The notes below the pieces were generated by a model. The model worked only from the letters and a program-made list of their open reading frames with translations. It was not told the origin of the DNA and made no database searches. Both the position numbers and the translations under genes were made by a program. Source: Deltaproteobacteria bacterium (GTDB lineage Bacteria; Desulfobacterota; Deferrisomatia; Deferrisomatales; BM512). Taken from it: a stretch of 39,443 nt of DNA. The stretch's first letter is position 1. The number at the start of each line of letters is the position of its first letter. The stretch is from the NCBI GenBank assembly GCA_002869015.1, contig PKTT01000016.1, positions 1-39,443 of the forward strand, read 5' to 3'. Below, one piece after another: positions 36,406-39,443 of this stretch.

Positions 36406-37986
36406 TTATTCAGACAGGAACTGCTTGTTCAGTTCAATATCTGCGCTAGCTCTCAGCTGCTCCATATTTGAATTAAGCGCCTCTTCACGCTTTGCCGGGA
36501 GGAGCTCCGCCTTGATGCCATCCTTCTCCTGTAAAAAGAGGTCCATATCGGGAGGTGTCAGCGAGGCGATAGAGAAAGCATTGAACTTCCCTCCGATCTC
36601 GAAGGGTGCCTCAATGACCTTGCCTACCTCCGGGGCACTGAAGAACGCTTTGGGCGCATCAGCCGAGTAGCCAAGTGGTGTTATTGAACTGGCCTTGGCG
36701 TTAAATTTTTCTGAGGTTAGGACTTTGTAGCCAGTGCCCTCCAGCGCTTTTCCCCAACCCTCGCTCGTTGCTTTGGCGAGGAAGCTCTCAGCGGCTTCTT
36801 TTGCGAGGCGAGCTCCCTCAATTGTCCTGAAGCGAGCCTCAACGGAATCCCTGACCTCCGCAAGCTCCGGTACGACCGAGGGTATTAACTCGTTTACCGC
36901 GACTATGTAGACCACATCATCATCCAGCACCTCAGCGCCTTTGGATTCCCGGTCGATTGAGAAGAGCGTTTTCTTGAGGTCGGGTGAATCGGGGAAGGTA
37001 TCGGAGCTTTCGGCTGCCCCTACCACGTCTGTAGTTTTGAAGTTTTGGTCCGACCAGGTCGTCTTGCCATCCTCAAGGTCGGTGAGTGTATTGTATGCAA
37101 CCCTTTCGGCCAGGGTTGCAGCCTTCTCGCTTTTAAGGATCCCCTCAAGTTCATCACGAACTTCATCCAGACTCTTCTGCCGCGCCTCCTCTTCATCATA
37201 AAAGCGGGATTTGCGTGCGCTGTATTCGCTGGCGAGAGTCTCTTCGGTTATTGTCACCTCACCTAAAAAGTCCTCTGTTTTAAACTCCAAATATTTAGCG
37301 GACCGCTTCTCTTGCGTGCGGAAAGCTTCCCCTTCGGCTTTGTAGAACGCTTCAATCTGCTCATCGGTAAACTGAGCCGTTTTGGCAAAGACCACGGGGT
37401 CGAAAGTTATATAGTTAGCAGTGACGAAAGTATTTCGATCCCTAAACTCACGCTCTGCGTCTTCGTCTGTCACTACAGCCGAGTTCCTATAATAATCTTG
37501 AACCCTGTTGAGGAGCAGCTCAAAGCGGCGCTCTTCTTTATATTTGGCGTGTGAGTATCCATTTATGGAGAGAATCTGGCGGTACCTGTCCTGGTTGAAG
37601 GCGCCATCCTGAAAGAAGACTTCCTGACTTTTGATAGCTGTGTTTATCTCGTCGTCGGAGACTTCAAAGCCCAACTCATCAGCCTGCTGCGCCAGTAGAA
37701 TCCTGTCAATGAGCATATCCATAGCCCGTTTCTTTAACCCAAGCTGGTTTAATATATCCTCCGAAACCTGGCCGCCCAGGGTTTCCTTATAGAAGTCCTC
37801 CATGCGACGGTATGTTTCGTTGTAATCCTGGAAGGATATTTCAACTCCGTTTACCTTTGCGGCCGCAGTGGAGTTGTTTCCGCTTAGGCTGCTGTATCCG
37901 AAATAAAAGATAAAGACGAAGATGATTACAACCAGAGGAACCTGAAAAACTCTGCTCTTTGCGTTTTTTCTTATTGTATTGAGCAT
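36406..37986 (-). CDS. PpiD/SurA-N-type periplasmic chaperone apparently lacking the parvulin domain
   Basis: This 526-residue protein has a short cytoplasmic N-terminus (MLNTIRKNAKSRVFQ), a single TM anchor (about 16-36, VPLVVIIFVFIFYFGYSSL) and a periplasmic part starting with the SurA_N-like helices (AAAKVNGVEISFQDYNETYRRMED, AMDMLIDRILLAQQADELGFEVSDDEIN). This matches PpiD, which assists outer-membrane proteins at the Sec exit. Between about 225 and 340, where PpiD normally has its parvulin rotamase, the sequence goes from FRTQEKRSAKYLEF into charged helices without the HIL and GGDLG/F motifs. The ATG at 37986 has GGAG eight bases upstream; an earlier ATG at 38064 gives an implausible N-terminus. 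It diverges from a barrel gene. Confidence 0.82.
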   Translation of the reverse strand: MLNTIRKNAKSRVFQVPLVVIIFVFIFYFGYSSLSGNNSTAAAKVNGVEISFQDYNETYRRMEDFYKETLGGQVSEDILNQLGLKKRAMDMLIDRILLAQQADELGFEVSDDEINTAIKSQEVFFQDGAFNQDRYRQILSINGYSHAKYKEERRFELLLNRVQDYYRNSAVVTDEDAEREFRDRNTFVTANYITFDPVVFAKTAQFTDEQIEAFYKAEGEAFRTQEKRSAKYLEFKTEDFLGEVTITEETLASEYSARKSRFYDEEEARQKSLDEVRDELEGILKSEKAATLAERVAYNTLTDLEDGKTTWSDQNFKTTDVVGAAESSDTFPDSPDLKKTLFSIDRESKGAEVLDDDVVYIVAVNELIPSVVPELAEVRDSVEARFRTIEGARLAKEAAESFLAKATSEGWGKALEGTGYKVLTSEKFNAKASSITPLGYSADAPKAFFSAPEVGKVIEAPFEIGGKFNAFSIASLTPPDMDLFLQEKDGIKAELLPAKREEALNSNMEQLRASADIELNKQFLSE

Positions 37987-38040
37987 GCCTGAAACTCCGA
38001 ATTCATCATGAATGTGCAGTTTTTTTGAGGCCGTAACGCT

Positions 38041-38088
38041 ACACCACGGAGGAATTAAAATCAAGAGATGCGAAGTGCGGCGTGGTGT
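38041..38088. repeat. 8-bp inverted repeat in the divergent ppiD-like/barrel promoter region
   Basis: ACACCACG (38041-38048) and CGTGGTGT (38081-38088) are perfect inverted copies 32 bases apart, in the 171-base gap between divergent genes. The centre-to-centre distance is 40 bases, near four helical turns, so paired operator half-sites or a hairpin are both possible. Confidence 0.4.
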
Positions 38089-38157
38089 GGTTAAATCTAC
38101 CGAACCCGATACGTTGGAACAACCGGCCTCAACTCTTAAGCGAAAGGAGCGCCGCAG

Positions 38158-38844
38158 ATGAAAGTCAAAACCGTGGTCCTGATGACCATAGCCGCGATCA
38201 CAATTACAGCTCTACCTTCAATATCAATAGCAGCCGCCTCCGGGGGCCTTGCGGCTCCTCTTAATGATGGGCAGGGGCTCTTTGGGGTTTCCCTGGGATA
38301 CGTACGCAGGGATGTGGATGGTGGAAGCTACGATGGTGAAGCCGCTAGTAGAAGAATTTATATGAAGGGTGCATTCGGCTTTGGCGAAGGGCTGGATGCT
38401 TATGCTTTTTTGGGCTTTGCTGACGTTGATTACGACAAGACCGATTTTTCCGGCTCATTGGGCGAGATGGTGGGGGGCGGCATAAGATATGGGGGACTGC
38501 TGCTGGGCGGCGGCCCCGCCAGAGTCGTTCTGGACCTTCAACTTGAATATTTTCTCAGTGACGATGGAGGAGATGAGGCTGAGATTACGACCAAGTCGAT
38601 CTCAACTTATGTGGTTCAGGAGTTCGGCGCCGCAGGGAGGATCGGATATTTTTATCCTTACGCGGGCGTAAGGCTCTCTGATGCAGATTATGATAACGAG
38701 GGGTTCGTCAACTTTGATTCTTCAGACCACCTTGGTTTCTTCGGGGGAGCGGACTATTTTGTCAACCCCAATGTTTTCTTCAGCATGGAGCTGCATATTC
38801 TGGATGAAGAGTCCATGACAATCACTGCAGGTTACCGCTTCTGA
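38158..38844 (+). CDS. Small outer-membrane beta-barrel protein, function unknown
   Basis: This 228-residue protein has a signal peptide (about 1-26, MKVKTVVLMTIAAITITALP then SISIAAA). Glycine- and tyrosine-rich amphipathic strands follow (LFGVSLGYVRRDV, RIYMKGAFGFGEGLDAYAFLG, GRIGYFYPYAGVRLSD, HLGFFGGADYFVNPNVFFSMELHIL). It ends in TAGYRF, the C-terminal aromatic signal for barrel insertion. The pattern suits an eight- to ten-stranded barrel like OmpA/OmpW-type small porins. AAAGGAGCG precedes the ATG. It stands alone and diverges from the PpiD-like chaperone gene, a possible helper for its own assembly. Confidence 0.78.
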   Translation: MKVKTVVLMTIAAITITALPSISIAAASGGLAAPLNDGQGLFGVSLGYVRRDVDGGSYDGEAASRRIYMKGAFGFGEGLDAYAFLGFADVDYDKTDFSGSLGEMVGGGIRYGGLLLGGGPARVVLDLQLEYFLSDDGGDEAEITTKSISTYVVQEFGAAGRIGYFYPYAGVRLSDADYDNEGFVNFDSSDHLGFFGGADYFVNPNVFFSMELHILDEESMTITAGYRF

Positions 38845-39002
38845 GAGGCTGTTTAAGGGGCGTTTTGGCCCGGCAAATTTCTCAATGAAATAAACTGCTG
38901 TTTTGCACCCCTTATCACAAGCTCTACGATACACCTGCCGCTAGACGTAAGTGATTGAACTTATTGGCTAATGGCAGCGGCAGGCACTTGTACAGTTTGT
39001 GC
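38845..39002 (+). other. Gene-free stretch with two nested hairpins
   Basis: No gene is supported here. Two structured elements are visible. First, AAGGGG (38855-38860) pairs with CCCCTT (38908-38913), enclosing GCAAA (38873-38877)/TTTGC (38902-38906) and a small TTTC/GAAA hairpin. Second, CCTGCCGCT (38934-38942) pairs perfectly with AGCGGCAGG (38976-38984), enclosing TAAGT/ACTTA. Neither ends in a T-run, so they are not plain terminators. They could be the 3' end of the barrel mRNA or a small RNA. Confidence 0.5.
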
Positions 39003-39032
39003 TTGACACACTGTTTTTTTAAAGCGTATCCT
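39003..39032 (+). promoter_or_regulatory. Sigma70-type promoter for the fhs leader transcript
   Basis: A perfect TTGACA (39003-39008), an 18-base spacer containing a T7 run, and TATCCT (39027-39032) make a good promoter. Transcription would start near 39039, leaving a leader of about 320 bases before fhs. Confidence 0.72.
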
Positions 39033-39038
39033 GTCGGG

Positions 39039-39360
39039 GCTTTTCCCCTTGCTTTAGCGGTTTTTTGGGTTTTGGCACCAGAACTTTAAGACCCTTCCAA
39101 AGCTTCGGGATCATTGGATGTTTTTATTCGATTGTTCAAGCGGGCTTTGCTTGGCGGTCAGTTGAAGTTGGCGAAAGATGGAGGAGCAAGGCGTTTCAGT
39201 CGCCGAACTCTGCCTTTTCCCCGCGCGATAAAAAGCGATAAAAATTTGTTTTTGACGCCAAGGGCATCTTCCAACGTTGAAGGTGGCTTGACGCAACTAA
39301 TAGGGTCTTAGGCCCGCAATCCGTAAATGGCTTTAGAGCCTAGTTACAGGGAGGAAAAAT
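39039..39360 (+). promoter_or_regulatory. Long structured 5' leader of fhs, candidate riboregulator
   Basis: This leader of about 320 bases has several strong helices. CTTGGCGGTCA (39150-39160) pairs with TGACGCCAAG (39253-39262), 10 bp with one bulge. GTTGG and AAGATG (39167-39180) pair with CATCTTCCAAC (39265-39275), 11 bp with a 3-base bulge, and would cross the first helix. CATCTTC (39265-39271) can instead pair with GAAGGTG (39279-39285). GGCG/CGCC (39190-39204) competes with AAGGC/GCCTT (39188-39216). GTTTTG/CAGAAC (39069-39084) forms a local hairpin. No ZTP, THF, glycine or SAM riboswitch signature was found. A short reading frame at 39114-39311 gives no family pattern. Function is inferred only from structure and position. 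Confidence 0.45.
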
Positions 39361-39443
39361 ATGGCTAAACTTGAGCCCAAAAACGTCCCCTCCGATCTCG
39401 AGATCGCTCAGAATCACAAGATGGAGCACATCAAAGTCATCGC
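39361..39443 (+). CDS. fhs: Formate-tetrahydrofolate ligase, N-terminal fragment
   Basis: Only the first 27 codons are in the window. The N-terminus contains VPSDLEIAQNHKMEHI, which matches the conserved start of formate-tetrahydrofolate ligase (family pattern PSDIEIAQxxKMxPI). The enzyme uses ATP to join formate to tetrahydrofolate, giving 10-formyl-THF for purines, initiator tRNA or the acetyl-CoA (Wood-Ljungdahl) methyl branch. GGAGG lies before the ATG with good spacing. The gene runs off the right edge, so catalytic motifs cannot be checked. The long structured leader upstream suggests regulated expression. Confidence 0.82.
   Translation, partial: MAKLEPKNVPSDLEIAQNHKMEHIKVI

Noticed and set aside
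39114-39311. 65-residue reading frame in the fhs leader
   Set aside because: No family likeness, no good ribosome binding site, and it overlaps the predicted RNA helices.
39039-39360. ZTP (pfl), THF or glycine riboswitch, or 6S RNA, in the fhs leader
   Set aside because: The ZTP core CCGCCUGGGC and the conserved cores recalled for THF and glycine aptamers were not found. A short likeness to the start of 6S RNA (TTCAAGCGGGC) is not backed by the long rod with a central bubble. Kept as an unnamed structured leader.

Overview
The window looks like chromosomal core DNA from a Gram-negative bacterium. Signs of an outer membrane are two beta-barrel proteins, two lipoproteins, TolQ/TolR-type proteins and a periplasmic PpiD-like chaperone. 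The run xerC-hslV-hslU-argB-argD-argF-argG-argH followed by a small lipoprotein, a three-domain NifU beside NifS, a SAM-I riboswitch before metX, and a formate-tetrahydrofolate ligase gene together resemble former Deltaproteobacteria (Desulfobacterota and neighbours). That placement is inference from gene order and protein type, not from a tree. No phage, transposon, CRISPR, rRNA or tRNA was recognised.

Layout. (1) 2-4280, plus: end of the F1 ATP synthase operon, atpA-atpG-atpD-atpC, closed by a strong bidirectional terminator. (2) 4352-9422, minus, read from right to left: rubrerythrin-like diiron protein, metallo-beta-lactamase-fold hydrolase, a lipoprotein with two thioredoxin domains, nifU, nifS and a coiled-coil protein of unknown function; nifU has its own good promoter inside this run. 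(3) 9501-10581, plus: an NADPH-dependent FMN reductase-like flavoprotein overlapping a Fur-family regulator, divergent from the rubrerythrin gene. (4) 10646-12056, plus: promoter, SAM-I riboswitch and metX. (5) 12137-18512, plus: a compact operon of a 991-residue exported TPR protein, TolQ/ExbB, TolR/ExbD, an FtsB/DivIC-like protein and a membrane GAF/GGDEF protein with a ruined active-site motif. (6) 18521-29842, minus: an 11-gene run xerC-hslV-hslU-argB-argD-argF-argG-argH-lipoprotein-panE-panB, covering chromosome dimer resolution, proteolysis, arginine and pantothenate synthesis. (7) 29953-33866, minus: a YhaO/SbcD-type nuclease and a YhaN/Rad50-type ATPase with a 4-base overlap. (8) 34000-36335, plus: YbaK-type tRNA deacylase, DAHP synthase and an outer-membrane barrel, ending in a bidirectional terminator. 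(9) 36406-38844: a PpiD/SurA-like chaperone (minus) divergent from a second outer-membrane barrel (plus). (10) 38845-39443: a 516-base gene-free stretch with a promoter and a strongly structured, about 320-base leader, then the start of fhs.

Most of the window is ordinary housekeeping. The parts most worth a second look are the structured fhs leader (no known riboswitch signature recognised), the TPR-TolQR-FtsB-degenerate GGDEF operon, the PpiD-like protein that seems to lack its parvulin domain, and the fibronectin-like lipoprotein with an LptM-like N-terminus. Several starts (GTG or TTG) were chosen from visible ribosome binding sites and are noted in each entry.
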